A stretch of 34,226 nucleotides of DNA from a virus (IMGVR_UViG_3300037504_000276:1-34226), one strand, 5' to 3'; counted from the stretch's first letter, positions 1-7,546 are shown. The notes: generated from the letters alone by a model not told the origin. Program-made: numbers and translations.

Positions 1-127
1 ATGCACATTCTCCGTTTCCGAGCAACTTATATCAGCCTGTATCCGGATCGTGGTCGCACTCTGCTGGCAATGGCTGGCAGCCAGCGGCCCCAACAACGAG
101 AGAGGGTCCGGGAATGATCATACCGCT
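1..127. repeat. Terminal direct repeat (left copy), circular closure
   Basis: These 127 bases are identical to the last 127 bases of the window (34100-34226). A tail gene reads in the same frame through both copies, so joining them yields one intact gene and a 34,099-bp circle. 127 is also a common largest k-mer in short-read assemblers, so the repeat is probably an assembly overlap of a circular or permuted genome. A short biological terminal repeat is the alternative. Confidence 0.95.
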
Positions 128-563
128 TGCGCGGCCAGGCGACTGGAGTATATCCATCGATCTGGATCTAACCAGCGCCACAGCCAGCCGGAAGGACAAC
201 TGTGTGCTTGGATATGCAGCATCCAGCAATCACTATGGTGCATTCGCGTTCATCGCGGGCGCGACGGATTCTGCTATCCGATATAATGCAGAGCTGTACA
301 CTAACGATGGCGATGATACGATCACCAAACAGTATGATGGCGCTGACGTGACCGGCGCTGGCGTGTACACGATTAAATTGCGTAACTACCACGGCGCAAT
401 CAGCGTCTGGGATGACCAGGACGACGCATGGCACAACTATGAGGGTCGCCAGAGCACAGGGATCGCATATACGGCGGCCTATGTATTTGTCCAGATATAC
501 AAACACCCGGATACAGTGATTTCCGATCAGTATCTGAGCAACATCAAACTTGAATACCTATAG
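1..563 (+). CDS. Tail protein with lectin-like C-terminal domain (3' part of a gene starting at 33862)
   Basis: This is the downstream part of a gene whose start lies at 33862; position 1 is the second base of a codon. The joined product is about 266 residues. Its C-terminal 150 residues, from the internal methionine at 114, have alternating beta-strand character rich in Ser, Asp, Gly and Tyr, and end in a strand-like NIKLEYL. This resembles the jelly-roll or concanavalin-like folds of phage receptor-binding and carbohydrate-binding domains. It lies after the tail hub gene and before the lysin, as expected for a tail tip or fibre protein. The fold is inferred from composition and position; no catalytic motif is visible. 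Confidence 0.75.
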   Translation, partial: AHSPFPSNLYQPVSGSWSHSAGNGWQPAAPTTREGPGMIIPLARPGDWSISIDLDLTSATASRKDNCVLGYAASSNHYGAFAFIAGATDSAIRYNAELYTNDGDDTITKQYDGADVTGAGVYTIKLRNYHGAISVWDDQDDAWHNYEGRQSTGIAYTAAYVFVQIYKHPDTVISDQYLSNIKLEYL

Positions 564-570
564 GAGGCGA

Positions 571-708
571 ATGGCCGAGATAGCATTGAGCGACCTGGCG
601 CGTGTCGCAGCTAGCGCAGATGACTACGCAGGCGACGCGCTTGTGATGACCGTCGGCCTGCACTACCAAGTAGACACACTCGGCAGCCGCCAGATAGCCA
701 CAAAGTGA
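571..708 (+). CDS. Small hypothetical protein, 45 aa
   Basis: A 45-residue reading frame starts with ATG four bases after a strong TAGGAGG ribosome binding site (561-567). It follows the tail protein stop by seven bases and ends ten bases before the lysin start. The product begins MAEIALSDLARVAASADDY and is acidic, with no membrane segment or cysteines. I do not recognise it. The strong ribosome binding site and the tight fit between two virion genes support it as real. It could be a small tail-tip accessory protein or a chaperone for one of its neighbours. Confidence 0.6.
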   Translation: MAEIALSDLARVAASADDYAGDALVMTVGLHYQVDTLGSRQIATK

Positions 709-718
709 TGGAGGTGTG

Positions 719-3223
719 ATGATCTTCGAGGAGCGCTTCGACAGTGACGCAGACTGGCACCATAGCGTGCTAGTCATCCGGCCCGACAGCTCGCAGTATG
801 AGACAGAGATTGGCAACGTGTTTTCGCCGCGCGACTGGGTCGCGTGGTACCAGCACGATCCAGGCACTTGGGATCAGCCAGAGGCTGGATACATCTGGGC
901 ACGCGACGGCTATGCTGAACGCATTCAGGCTGGCGCTGGGGCCTACAAGCTCTTCACATTCTACCGCCGTCACGACGCTGGCTTGTTGCGGATCGTCAAG
1001 GTGGCGCCGGGCACGAGACTGAGGCTATCAGCCTGGTCGCACGCCTGGAGCAATGGCCTGAGCGCAGAGCATGGAGGCAAGCTGGACTACAGCCTCTGGT
1101 CGGACGGCTCGCTAGTCGGCGAGCGCGTCGTGGCACTGACGCAGGACGAGATACCGCCGCTATCACCGAGCGCGCCGGAGAAGATCGACCGCCAGAACGA
1201 CGCTAACGGCAACATCCGCCAGCAGATCGGCATCGATCCGACAGGCGGCATATATCCGCTGTCGGGCTCTGTCATCTGGAGCGAGCCGCTCTACATTTAC
1301 AATGGCTACGCACGTCAGCACGTGATCGAGGCGACGGCAGGCAATAGAGGCGTGGTCACGATCTGGCTACGCTCACGGACGCTCTGGCCCTTCAAGCACA
1401 ACGACGTGTATTGGGACTCGGTGACACTAGAGGCACTAGGTGAGGAGCAGGAACCCGACTGCGAGGGCCTACCGCGTGAGCAGTACGACCGCACCTATCA
1501 CGTCCTGCCAGCATCCACGCCTGCCGAGCGCGTCGGCGACATCGTCGCGGGCCTCTGGGCTGAGCAGCCGGTGACTGCCGGGCCGAGCTACGACGATGCG
1601 GGGATTGGCGCACTGGAGCACAAGCGCGCAGTCCTCTGGGACATTGACGAGACGGATCGCGCAGAGTACGAGGCGTGGTACATTGAGCACTATCCAGGCA
1701 CGTTCGTCGAGTTCGCAGGCGAGGGGCAGCCGCCTACGCCTGGGGATCCCTGGCAGCGCGACATCAGAGCCGACTTGCCTACAAACGATGACTGTCCGCC
1801 GCCGCTGGACAACGGCTGGTGGCGCAGGAGCCTCGACCAGATTGACGGCGTCACGCTGCATCACACACTGGGCGATGATCCGATCGCCCTCGCTGAAAGA
1901 TACGTGCAGAAGGATGGCGGCAGGCCGTCGATCCCGTACACGCTCTGGATCGCGCGTGATGGCACGACGTCGCTCTGCAACGACCTCGAAGCCGGCTGCT
2001 GGCACGACCACACCGGCCATGAGAATACGCATCTAAGCATCGGCCTCGCAGGCAGGCTCGACACCAATCCGCCGACCGAGGCGCAGATCGACGCGGCTGC
2101 ACGTGCATCCGCCTGGGCGGTCCAGCATCCGGGCATGGGCGTGGACGCCGACACCGTGCGAGGTCACCAGGACTACATCGCAACGATCTGCCCCGGCTGG
2201 GCAACCTGGCGCAGCGAATTCTACGCCGCGCTAGCTGAGGCACTGGGCGAAGATCCGCCGGAGCCTGAGCCAGAACCAGAACCAGAACCAGCCTGGCCAG
2301 TCGGCGCGCCGACTTCGCTCCACTGCCAGAACCTGATCGCAGGCGTGGAGCAGTTCGTGAGGGACGTGCGTCCGGGCGTGATCAAGCTGCTGGCCGGAAT
2401 GGAGGACGCGCCGACCATGCGCCAGTGGAGCCGCTGGACGCTGCCAATCTGGCGGCAACACAGAGACCATCAAGCCGAGTTCGTCTGGCACCCCGACGGC
2501 CCACGCGCTGGAGCGGCTGCCTGGGTGGACCTCTTCCGCGATAGCCTGCACGCTGTCTGCGAGGAGTTCCGCCGACGCATCCCTGACATCGAAGCGCCGT
2601 TCTTCGCGGTGGAGAGCGTCAATGAAGAGTACCCCACATTCAACGCCGAGAAGCTGGCGCGCGTCGTGGAGTTCGATACTGAGTTCATCCGCGAGATCGA
2701 GGCGACCGGCCTGCCGATCTTGCCAGTCGTGTTCACGGCGGCTGTCGGCAACCCGCACGAGACGGAGTACAGCGCGCTGCTACCACTCGCCGCCGAGACC
2801 GTCGCGCATCAGCGCCGCACCGGCTGGCCGTTGACGCCGCTGTGGGGCTATCACGGCTACTGGTGGATCCCGCACGGTCAGACGCAGCATCTGCTCGACG
2901 ACTGGGAGTGGTTCGCCGGTCGCTGGATGGAGATCGATCGCCTGCTAGTCGCCAACGGCTACCGCGTCAACTGGGCATTAACAGAGACAGGAGCCTATGA
3001 AAGCGTGGAGCGCGGCTGGCGCGCGCCCGAATGCCTGAGCGGTGATTGGGAAGAGTACCGACGCGAGATACTGGTGGTCGATCGGAAGATCAAGGAATGG
3101 AACAAGCAGCACGGCGGACGCTGCTTGGGCCAAACGCTCTTCACAGTCAACCAGTTCGCCGGCTGGGAGTGGTTCAAGCTCGCACCTGAGGAGATCGTCT
3201 CACTGATCGAAGCGCTTATCTGA
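719..3223 (+). CDS. Tail-associated lysin: sugar-binding N-terminus, amidase, TIM-barrel glycosidase
   Basis: This is an 834-residue modular protein. Residues 1-340 look like beta-rich, galactose-binding-type modules. Residues 360-510 match the PGRP/T7-lysozyme amidase family. The Zn ligands are His381 or His382, His483 (in GHQDY) and Cys491 (in TICPG); the His-to-Cys spacing of 8 is that of T7 lysozyme. This domain would cut the MurNAc-L-Ala bond. A Glu-Pro repeat linker near residues 515-526 leads to a C-terminal domain of about 300 residues rich in Trp and Tyr. It carries an Asn-Glu pair (635-636) and a Glu in TETG (756), spaced like the acid/base and nucleophile of clan GH-A barrels. ATG at 719 is preferred over the overlapping GTG at 716 because of GGAGG at 710-714. 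Its place after tail genes suggests a virion-bound lysin, but it is also the only endolysin candidate. Confidence 0.85.
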   Translation: MIFEERFDSDADWHHSVLVIRPDSSQYETEIGNVFSPRDWVAWYQHDPGTWDQPEAGYIWARDGYAERIQAGAGAYKLFTFYRRHDAGLLRIVKVAPGTRLRLSAWSHAWSNGLSAEHGGKLDYSLWSDGSLVGERVVALTQDEIPPLSPSAPEKIDRQNDANGNIRQQIGIDPTGGIYPLSGSVIWSEPLYIYNGYARQHVIEATAGNRGVVTIWLRSRTLWPFKHNDVYWDSVTLEALGEEQEPDCEGLPREQYDRTYHVLPASTPAERVGDIVAGLWAEQPVTAGPSYDDAGIGALEHKRAVLWDIDETDRAEYEAWYIEHYPGTFVEFAGEGQPPTPGDPWQRDIRADLPTNDDCPPPLDNGWWRRSLDQIDGVTLHHTLGDDPIALAERYVQKDGGRPSIPYTLWIARDGTTSLCNDLEAGCWHDHTGHENTHLSIGLAGRLDTNPPTEAQIDAAARASAWAVQHPGMGVDADTVRGHQDYIATICPGWATWRSEFYAALAEALGEDPPEPEPEPEPEPAWPVGAPTSLHCQNLIAGVEQFVRDVRPGVIKLLAGMEDAPTMRQWSRWTLPIWRQHRDHQAEFVWHPDGPRAGAAAWVDLFRDSLHAVCEEFRRRIPDIEAPFFAVESVNEEYPTFNAEKLARVVEFDTEFIREIEATGLPILPVVFTAAVGNPHETEYSALLPLAAETVAHQRRTGWPLTPLWGYHGYWWIPHGQTQHLLDDWEWFAGRWMEIDRLLVANGYRVNWALTETGAYESVERGWRAPECLSGDWEEYRREILVVDRKIKEWNKQHGGRCLGQTLFTVNQFAGWEWFKLAPEEIVSLIEALI

Positions 3224-3237
3224 CAAGGGGGCCTACA

Positions 3238-3582
3238 TTGACGACAGAGCGTGAGCGCACGGAGCTTGAGCGCCTGGCCGATGAAGTAGCTCGACTTTCT
3301 GCACACATCGCAACGCAGAATGGGAGCATTGGTCGAATGAGCCACGCTATCGCAGATCACGAGGAGCGCCTGAGGGCAGCAGAGGCCTCGGCTAGCAGAC
3401 TGGAGCAGTCGGTCGCCGTGATCGTCGAACGAACCGACTGGATGCGCGCTTGGGCGGAGGACGCAGACCAGCGGCACGATGCGGACGCCAAAACTCTCGG
3501 CGACCTCGCGCGCAAGCACGGATTGCAACTAGCTACGCTTGCCGCGCTCGTCGGGCTCCTGGTCAAGCAATTGATACCATAG
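3238..3582 (+). CDS. Coiled-coil protein with C-terminal membrane segment (XhlA-like)
   Basis: The 114-residue product starts at TTG behind an AAGGGGG ribosome binding site. Residues 5-95 are charged and heptad-like, indicating a coiled coil. The last 17 residues (ATLAALVGLLVKQLIP region) form one hydrophobic membrane segment at the extreme C-terminus. This matches the plan of hemolysin XhlA-like phage proteins, which sit in the membrane next to holin and endolysin genes. Here it directly follows the lysin, which supports a role in lysis. The true holin candidate is elsewhere (15708). A membrane-tethered tail accessory is the alternative. Confidence 0.6.
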   Translation: MTTERERTELERLADEVARLSAHIATQNGSIGRMSHAIADHEERLRAAEASASRLEQSVAVIVERTDWMRAWAEDADQRHDADAKTLGDLARKHGLQLATLAALVGLLVKQLIP

Positions 3583-3620
3583 CAATATAGAGGAGCGGCC
3601 ACGACACAGAGGAGGAATCC

Positions 3621-3905
3621 CTGAACAGCTATGAGGTCGAGCAGCCTGAGAGCAATGTCGCTATCGTTCGCTTCGACAAGGTATCAGCAGGATGGGAACA
3701 GTGGATACTGCTCAGCGGCAACCAGCAGCGCGACATCGTGCACTTCGTGCGCACGCCAGGCTACAAAGATGCGTGGGGCCTGCGGCACGGCGAGACTGGC
3801 TACGAGGCAAGATTCGGCGCACCCAAATCGATCGGGTGCGCCTGGTTACGCTTCGAGTTCGCGAGCGACCGCGTAGCCTGGTCGGTCGTCGTGGACGTGG
3901 AGTGA
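3621..3905 (+). CDS. Hypothetical protein, 94 aa, probable CTG start
   Basis: An open frame runs from a stop at 3588 to TGA at 3903-3905. It contains no early ATG, GTG or TTG, but has CTG at 3621 four bases after a perfect AGGAGGA (3610-3616). The translation starts (M)NSYEVEQPESNVAIVRFDK and ends WSVVVDVE. It has well-mixed, protein-like composition with alternating hydrophobic strands. The ATG at 3631 lies in another frame and gives a Ser/Arg-rich shadow. I do not recognise the product. It is the last rightward gene, and its stop abuts the stop of the leftward gene at 3906 with no intergenic base. Confidence 0.65.
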   Translation: MNSYEVEQPESNVAIVRFDKVSAGWEQWILLSGNQQRDIVHFVRTPGYKDAWGLRHGETGYEARFGAPKSIGCAWLRFEFASDRVAWSVVVDVE

Positions 3906-4385
3906 CTAGCTGATGATCGGCGTGATTGCCACGTCAGCCTCGTCCGGCGCATCGCCAGAGATCGGCAGGCCCTCGACGACCACGCGCCCAGCGTCCGCCT
4001 GCCAGGCCTTCACGCGCCCGCGTCCGCGGAAGAGCGTGCGACTCTTGTGGCGGCCCTTGGCGATGTCGTGCGCGTCGCGCAGCTGCCTGCTGCTCCAGCC
4101 ATGAGCGACCGCCTCCTCCAATGCGGCGACGGGATCGTCGCATTCCAGCGCCGCGCCGTAGAGCGACAAAGGGACGTCGGGCGTGATCGCGGCCTCTGGG
4201 AATGCGTCGTAGATCGCCGCCATTCGATTGACGGCGGTCGTCGAGCATCCCCAAAGCGCGGCGAGGTCACGCGCCGCGCCTGCCTCCGCGAACGTGGCGG
4301 CCAAGTCGCACTGTGCCCGGAATATCTCCGTCAGGCGCTCCTTGACCGAGACCGCTATCGCCTCCATTGTAGCATAGTCGCGCAT
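3906..4385 (-). CDS. Predicted helix-turn-helix DNA-binding protein
   Basis: The 159-residue product starts at ATG 4385, which overlaps the upstream gene's stop (TGATG). Residues 30-65 (AARDLAALWGCSTTAVNRM) look like a helix-turn-helix. A second helical segment (SLYGAALECDDPVAALEEA, then WSSRQLRDA) resembles the C-terminal regions of ParB-HTH-like or phage regulatory proteins. The tail is basic and then acidic. It is the last gene of the leftward operon. A role in late-gene switching or DNA packaging control is possible, but no specific family is recognised. Confidence 0.55.
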   Translation of the reverse strand: MRDYATMEAIAVSVKERLTEIFRAQCDLAATFAEAGAARDLAALWGCSTTAVNRMAAIYDAFPEAAITPDVPLSLYGAALECDDPVAALEEAVAHGWSSRQLRDAHDIAKGRHKSRTLFRGRGRVKAWQADAGRVVVEGLPISGDAPDEADVAITPIIS

Positions 4386-4621
4386 CACGCTGGCTCCGCC
4401 CAAGCGACGCGGCGCCCGCGCAGGGCTAAGCGCGCTTCAGCCTCGTCAGCGACGAGGAATGAGACAGTGAGCACGTCAGCATCGTCACGCTGTAGTCGCA
4501 TGTTGAGAAGCTGCGCCGCCTCCACGGCGTCCTCGTCGTAGGTGTACCAGCGGTCGCCATCGCGGATAAGCAGCAACATCCCGTGGCGTTCCTTCAATTC
4601 CTTCCAAGCCTCGTATGGCAT
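4385..4621 (-). CDS. MutS domain I-like miniprotein, 78 aa
   Basis: ATG at 4621 follows GGAGGGG. Residues 3-45 (WKELKERHGMLLLIRDGDR, then YTYDEDAVEAAQLLNMRL) closely follow the pattern of the N-terminal mismatch-recognition domain of MutS: a Lys-rich helix, a strand with G-D, an aromatic, E/D-DA, then AA-LL-I-L. Whole MutS is over 800 residues, so this is a free-standing domain I fold only. The Phe-x-Glu mismatch wedge is not evident. Small MutS-I-like proteins occur in phages next to recombination genes, and here the gene lies just downstream of a RecT-like protein. A role in annealing or mismatch discrimination is inference. Confidence 0.6.
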   Translation of the reverse strand: MPYEAWKELKERHGMLLLIRDGDRWYTYDEDAVEAAQLLNMRLQRDDADVLTVSFLVADEAEARLALRGRRVAWAEPA

Positions 4622-4638
4622 AACCCCTCCAATGATAG

Positions 4639-4663
4639 GCCCCGGCCCATTGCGGGCCGGGGC
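4639..4663 (-). other. Intercistronic GC hairpin
   Basis: A perfect 10-bp inverted repeat (GCCCCGGCCC / GGGCCGGGGC) with a 5-nt loop lies between the RecT-like stop and the ribosome binding site of the MutS-I-like gene. No U-tract follows on either strand, so it is more likely an mRNA-stabilising or processing hairpin, or a partial attenuator, than a full intrinsic terminator. Confidence 0.75.
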
Positions 4664-4673
4664 TGCCTTCCAT

Positions 4674-6032
4674 TTACAGTAGCGCTTCCTGCCCGACGAC
4701 CTCATTCGCCGCCTCGCGCAGCAGAGCGGCGGTCGGCGCTTGGCCCCATTCGCCGGTCGCCTCGTCTTTCGTCGCCGCCAGGTCAATGAGGGCGCTTGCC
4801 TGCGCCTTCGTGAGGCTCTTGGAGCTCTGGTCGCTGAAGAGTGCCTCTAGCAGGGCGTGCCGCTTCGCGTCAGCATCGTCGCCGAACACGACACGCGTGG
4901 CGTAGGCGACGAGCTTGGCCTGCGCTTCGCTGCATGGCGCATCAGCCGCGCCGTCGTTCCGCCACCCGTCGCGCCGCTCCTGGATGGCGGCATGCAGGCG
5001 CGTCAGCGCGTCCGGGCCGTCGTCGCCAGTCTCCTGGCGCGCAGCTTCGATGCGCTGCTTGAGTGCCTTCCCAGCGGCGATGATCGCATCGGGCGCCAGG
5101 CTGCTGCCAATGCTAGGCGCGCTGAGCCCCAGCCCCTCAGCCTCGCCCTTCAGCTCATCGTAGCGTGCAAGGAGCTTGAGCACGCGCTCGCCGTCTTCAG
5201 GATCGGCAGGCACTTCGTCGGCTGGCTCCTCGACAGGCGCTGGCTCTGCGACCTCGGCCACCTCGGCCTCGATAACGTCGCCGCCATCACCTTCATCCTT
5301 ATATAGCTGATGGCGGCGCGATTCGTGAGCAGCAACGGGCTTGAGATCGCGATCTGTTGGCCCGTCGTCACGCCGCATCCGGCGTAGCTCCACGATGTCC
5401 GATCTCGACGGGACACCGAAGCGCATGCGGATCGCGTCTGTGTAGGCGCGCTTGCGAACCTTCCACAGTTTCGACCGTCCGTTAGGTGCGAAGTGCTTGT
5501 TGTTCCACTCTTCAGCTAGCGCGACGCCTAAGCCGCGCGCTGCGAATTTCTTGGCTGCCTCTTCGTAGCTCATGCCGCGATCCATCAGAGCCATGACACG
5601 ATCCCAGTCCTTGTCCAGCGGCACGTAGCAATAAGCCGCGTGGTCGTTGGATGTCAGGCCCTCGGCCAAGAGCTGATCGTCCGTCAGTTCCTCGTATAGC
5701 GGCTCCGCGTGGCCGCCGCATATCTGCTGCGCAAATTGCGTCATCAGCGTATAGGCAAGCTGGAATTGCACGCCTTTCCAGTCGCGCCATACCTGCACCT
5801 CGTGCTGGTTGAGTGGATCGACTCCCAGCGCCATACAGCGGCGCACGACAAGGCTGATCTCCTCGCGGGTCATTTCGCGCCAGCTCCCGCCATCCTTGTA
5901 GCGCACCCAGGGCGCCACCATGCGCACCCGTTCGGCGAGCTCTGCTACCTGCTCGTCGTCGCCATACAAATGATCAGCGGAGACTGCTTGCTCACGCCTA
6001 GCTAGCTCGTACTGTCCACGTTCCTCGGTCAT
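4674..6032 (-). CDS. RecT/Bet-like single-strand annealing protein
   Basis: The 452-residue product starts at ATG after AGGAGGAGG. Residues 55-100 (EISLVVRRCMALGVDPLNQ, then VWRDWKG, FQLAYTLMTQF) match the opening of Bet/RecT annealing proteins, in which a helix precedes G-x-DP and a strand describing a substrate. A later segment (near residues 190-215: LWKVRKRAYTDAIRMRFGVP) resembles the 'K-x-A-x-x-x-A-x-R-x-xFG' helix of that family. The region from about 235 to 285 is acidic and Pro/Glu-rich, followed by a helical C-terminal domain of about 160 residues not typical of RecT. It would anneal ssDNA during phage recombination, together with RusA at 12593. No exonuclease partner was found. Family assignment is by motif only. 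Confidence 0.6.
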   Translation of the reverse strand: MTEERGQYELARREQAVSADHLYGDDEQVAELAERVRMVAPWVRYKDGGSWREMTREEISLVVRRCMALGVDPLNQHEVQVWRDWKGVQFQLAYTLMTQFAQQICGGHAEPLYEELTDDQLLAEGLTSNDHAAYCYVPLDKDWDRVMALMDRGMSYEEAAKKFAARGLGVALAEEWNNKHFAPNGRSKLWKVRKRAYTDAIRMRFGVPSRSDIVELRRMRRDDGPTDRDLKPVAAHESRRHQLYKDEGDGGDVIEAEVAEVAEPAPVEEPADEVPADPEDGERVLKLLARYDELKGEAEGLGLSAPSIGSSLAPDAIIAAGKALKQRIEAARQETGDDGPDALTRLHAAIQERRDGWRNDGAADAPCSEAQAKLVAYATRVVFGDDADAKRHALLEALFSDQSSKSLTKAQASALIDLAATKDEATGEWGQAPTAALLREAANEVVGQEALL

Positions 6033-6044
6033 TGTCTCCTCCTC

Positions 6045-6257
6045 CTAGTAAGGTATCTCGTCTTCAATGCCCCAACGCTCACGCCATGCACGCATCTTGC
6101 TGGCGTGATACTTGCAGTAGGCACAAACCCATAGCGGGGTGCAGGAGCACTCACGCTCATCAAATTGCGGCTTATCGTCCTCCGGCCTGAGGATCGAACC
6201 GTGCTGATCCTCCTGATCGGGTGTTGCTGCGTAGTCGTCTGCTGTCTGGTGGTCCAT
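6045..6257 (-). CDS. Small cysteine-rich protein, 70 aa
   Basis: ATG at 6257 follows GGAGGAGCA, which is better placed than the upstream ATG at 6272. The C-terminal half contains CSC, then CAYC and a His (ECSCTPLWVCAYCKYHASK), enough for one structural zinc site. The N-terminal half is acidic and hydrophilic. It sits between the RecT-like and ADP-ribosyltransferase-like genes. It may be a small zinc-ribbon accessory or anti-host protein. No family is recognised. Confidence 0.6.
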   Translation of the reverse strand: MDHQTADDYAATPDQEDQHGSILRPEDDKPQFDERECSCTPLWVCAYCKYHASKMRAWRERWGIEDEIPY

Positions 6258-6271
6258 TGCTCCTCCATTCA

Positions 6272-6742
6272 CTAGTCCCGCGCTACAATCTCAATCTGCG
6301 ATGTGGAGAAAACCAGGTAGCTCTCACCGGGTCCTTCCGCCTCGTTGGCGTAGGTCGCCCCGTCGTAGCCCAGGGCCATCAGCTCCTGCCGGAGCCGCAT
6401 GCGCGGCAGATCATCGTCCGCCACGTCGAAGCGATAAGGCATGTGGCGGTAGCGCCGCGCCACCGCCAGCAGCTCCGGATCGTCCTGGCTTTCAAGGATC
6501 GCCCATGCGATTGACTGGTGATCGCCCCAGTCGTCGATGTCGGGCATCCCCACGATGGGGTTCTGGAGGTCAATCTCGCACTCCAGGATGATGCGGGGTG
6601 CTCCTCTGTCCAAGTCGGCGCAAGAGTTGATCCTCGCCTTCGCCTGGGCGCGGCTACCGAAGTGGAAGCCGATCTCGGTTGTGAAGCCGAGATTGAAGCG
6701 GATGAACTCTGTCCTCGTCCCGTGGTAGGCTCGCACTCGCAT
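6272..6742 (-). CDS. Putative ADP-ribosyltransferase (ART-PolyVal-like)
   Basis: The 156-residue product starts at ATG 6742 within the upstream stop (TGATG). It reads AYHGT (residues 5-9), GFHFGS (25-30), AKAR (34-37), then GYDGATYANE (125-134) and GESYLVFSTSQIEIV near the end. This order (Y-H-G-T; F-x-F-G/S; G-Y-D-G; E-x-Y-x-VF-xx-xQI) is that of the small phage and toxin ADP-ribosyltransferase domains found in polyvalent proteins. His7 would bind NAD. The catalytic residue would be in or near GESYLVF, but I cannot assign it firmly. If active, it would transfer ADP-ribose to a host protein or nucleic acid early in infection. Confidence 0.6.
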   Translation of the reverse strand: MRVRAYHGTRTEFIRFNLGFTTEIGFHFGSRAQAKARINSCADLDRGAPRIILECEIDLQNPIVGMPDIDDWGDHQSIAWAILESQDDPELLAVARRYRHMPYRFDVADDDLPRMRLRQELMALGYDGATYANEAEGPGESYLVFSTSQIEIVARD

Positions 6743-7086
6743 CAGTCGATCCACTCGGCTGGGATACCATCTCGCATGGCTAGATAGCCCTCGCTCGTCT
6801 CTGTCGGTTGCGGGTGGATGGTGCCGAAGCGCGTGTCCCACGCTATCGGGTCGTCCACGTCCTCCGGCGCGACCGTGATGGTGAGTATGCGTCCCTGTGG
6901 TGCAAAATCGCGCACGAAGGCGCGGGCCTCTTCGATGGTATCGAAGACACAAACCACGTCGTGGTCGTGTCCCTCTTCTGCTTCCCACTTCCACTCTGTT
7001 TCTATACCGGCCTCCATGAGGCGGTCACGGCAAAGCAGCGGGTCTCCCTCTCTATATTCTTGTCCGGCCACGTGGTAGACTTTCAT
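6742..7086 (-). CDS. ART-fold-like small protein, 114 aa
   Basis: ATG at 7086 follows CAGGAGGAAGCG and promoter 7123-7150, so this is the first gene of its transcript. It opens MKVYHVAGQEYREGDPLLC and has VVCVFDTIEEARAFVRDF in the middle, then ILTITVAPEDVDD and EGYLAMRDGIPAEWI at the end. The succession 'YHV', 'xxVFDTxEEAxxFxxxF', 'ILxIxV', 'EGYxxxxxxIPAE-I' is what I associate with small enzymes of the ADP-ribosyltransferase/Tpt1-like fold. It overlaps the next, also ART-like, gene by one base. Function is unproven; the pair suggests a two-component effector or a donor and modifier. Confidence 0.5.
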   Translation of the reverse strand: MKVYHVAGQEYREGDPLLCRDRLMEAGIETEWKWEAEEGHDHDVVCVFDTIEEARAFVRDFAPQGRILTITVAPEDVDDPIAWDTRFGTIHPQPTETSEGYLAMRDGIPAEWID

Positions 7087-7122
7087 CGCTTCCTCCTGTC
7101 TCAGTGCCTCTCAACTATCTAT

Positions 7123-7150
7123 ATTATACCACACTAATGAGATATTGCAA
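7123..7150 (-). promoter_or_regulatory. Leftward promoter for the ART-like operon
   Basis: Read leftward: TTGCAA (7150-7145), a 16-bp spacer, then TATAAT (7128-7123) with an extended TGG before it. The spacer carries CTCATTAGTGTG, shared with the promoter at 12285, and ATTTTAAGATT lies upstream in both. The shared block is a likely operator. Confidence 0.85.
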
Positions 7151-7171
7151 GCCGTAGGCACCCATCCAATC

Positions 7172-7546
7172 TTAAAATTCCGCAGCCTCTTCGACCATCC
7201 ACGCCTCAGGCCGACCGGCCATGAGCCACTCGGAGACGGCCCAGCCATTCCGCTCGACGGCGCACCACTCGCAGACCATTCGCCGCTGACCATCGCAGCC
7301 TGGCTCCACAAGGTCGCGCCAATCTCGCATGAGGCGATTGTCGGGTGTATCCACCATCGTGCAGCGATAGCAGCGCGCCGAAGCCACATCCGTATGCTTG
7401 TTGCGCCACTCCCGCATGTAGCTGTGGATCGTGCTTTCCCCCGCCTCGATGCCGCGCTCTTGCAGCCTGGCATTGACAGCCCGCCAATCACGATCGATCC
7501 CAGGCTCCTCGTCTAGGATCGAATCCACTTCGTCCTTGATGCTCAC
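7172..7546 (-). CDS. Predicted DNA-binding protein with N-terminal HTH and Cys motif
   Basis: The 124-residue product begins at GTG 7546, overlapping the upstream stop (GTGA). Residues 17-50 (DRDWRAVNARLQERGIEAG then STIHSYMREWRNK) resemble the winged helix of KfrA_N-like plasmid proteins. CYRC and CEWC lie further on and could hold one zinc. The upstream gene ends with a similar segment (VNDRLQALGY ... STARRWARE), so the two may share a duplicated HTH. It is the last gene before the promoter at 7123. Function unknown; a regulator is plausible. Confidence 0.55.
   Translation of the reverse strand: MSIKDEVDSILDEEPGIDRDWRAVNARLQERGIEAGESTIHSYMREWRNKHTDVASARCYRCTMVDTPDNRLMRDWRDLVEPGCDGQRRMVCEWCAVERNGWAVSEWLMAGRPEAWMVEEAAEF

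Noticed and set aside
2262-2291. Short tandem repeat in the lysin gene as a possible regulatory repeat
   Set aside because: It encodes a Glu-Pro linker between domains, a common protein feature.
3631-3876. ATG frame of 81 codons
   Set aside because: Ser/Arg/Thr-rich shadow with no well-placed ribosome binding site; the CTG frame has better composition and site.
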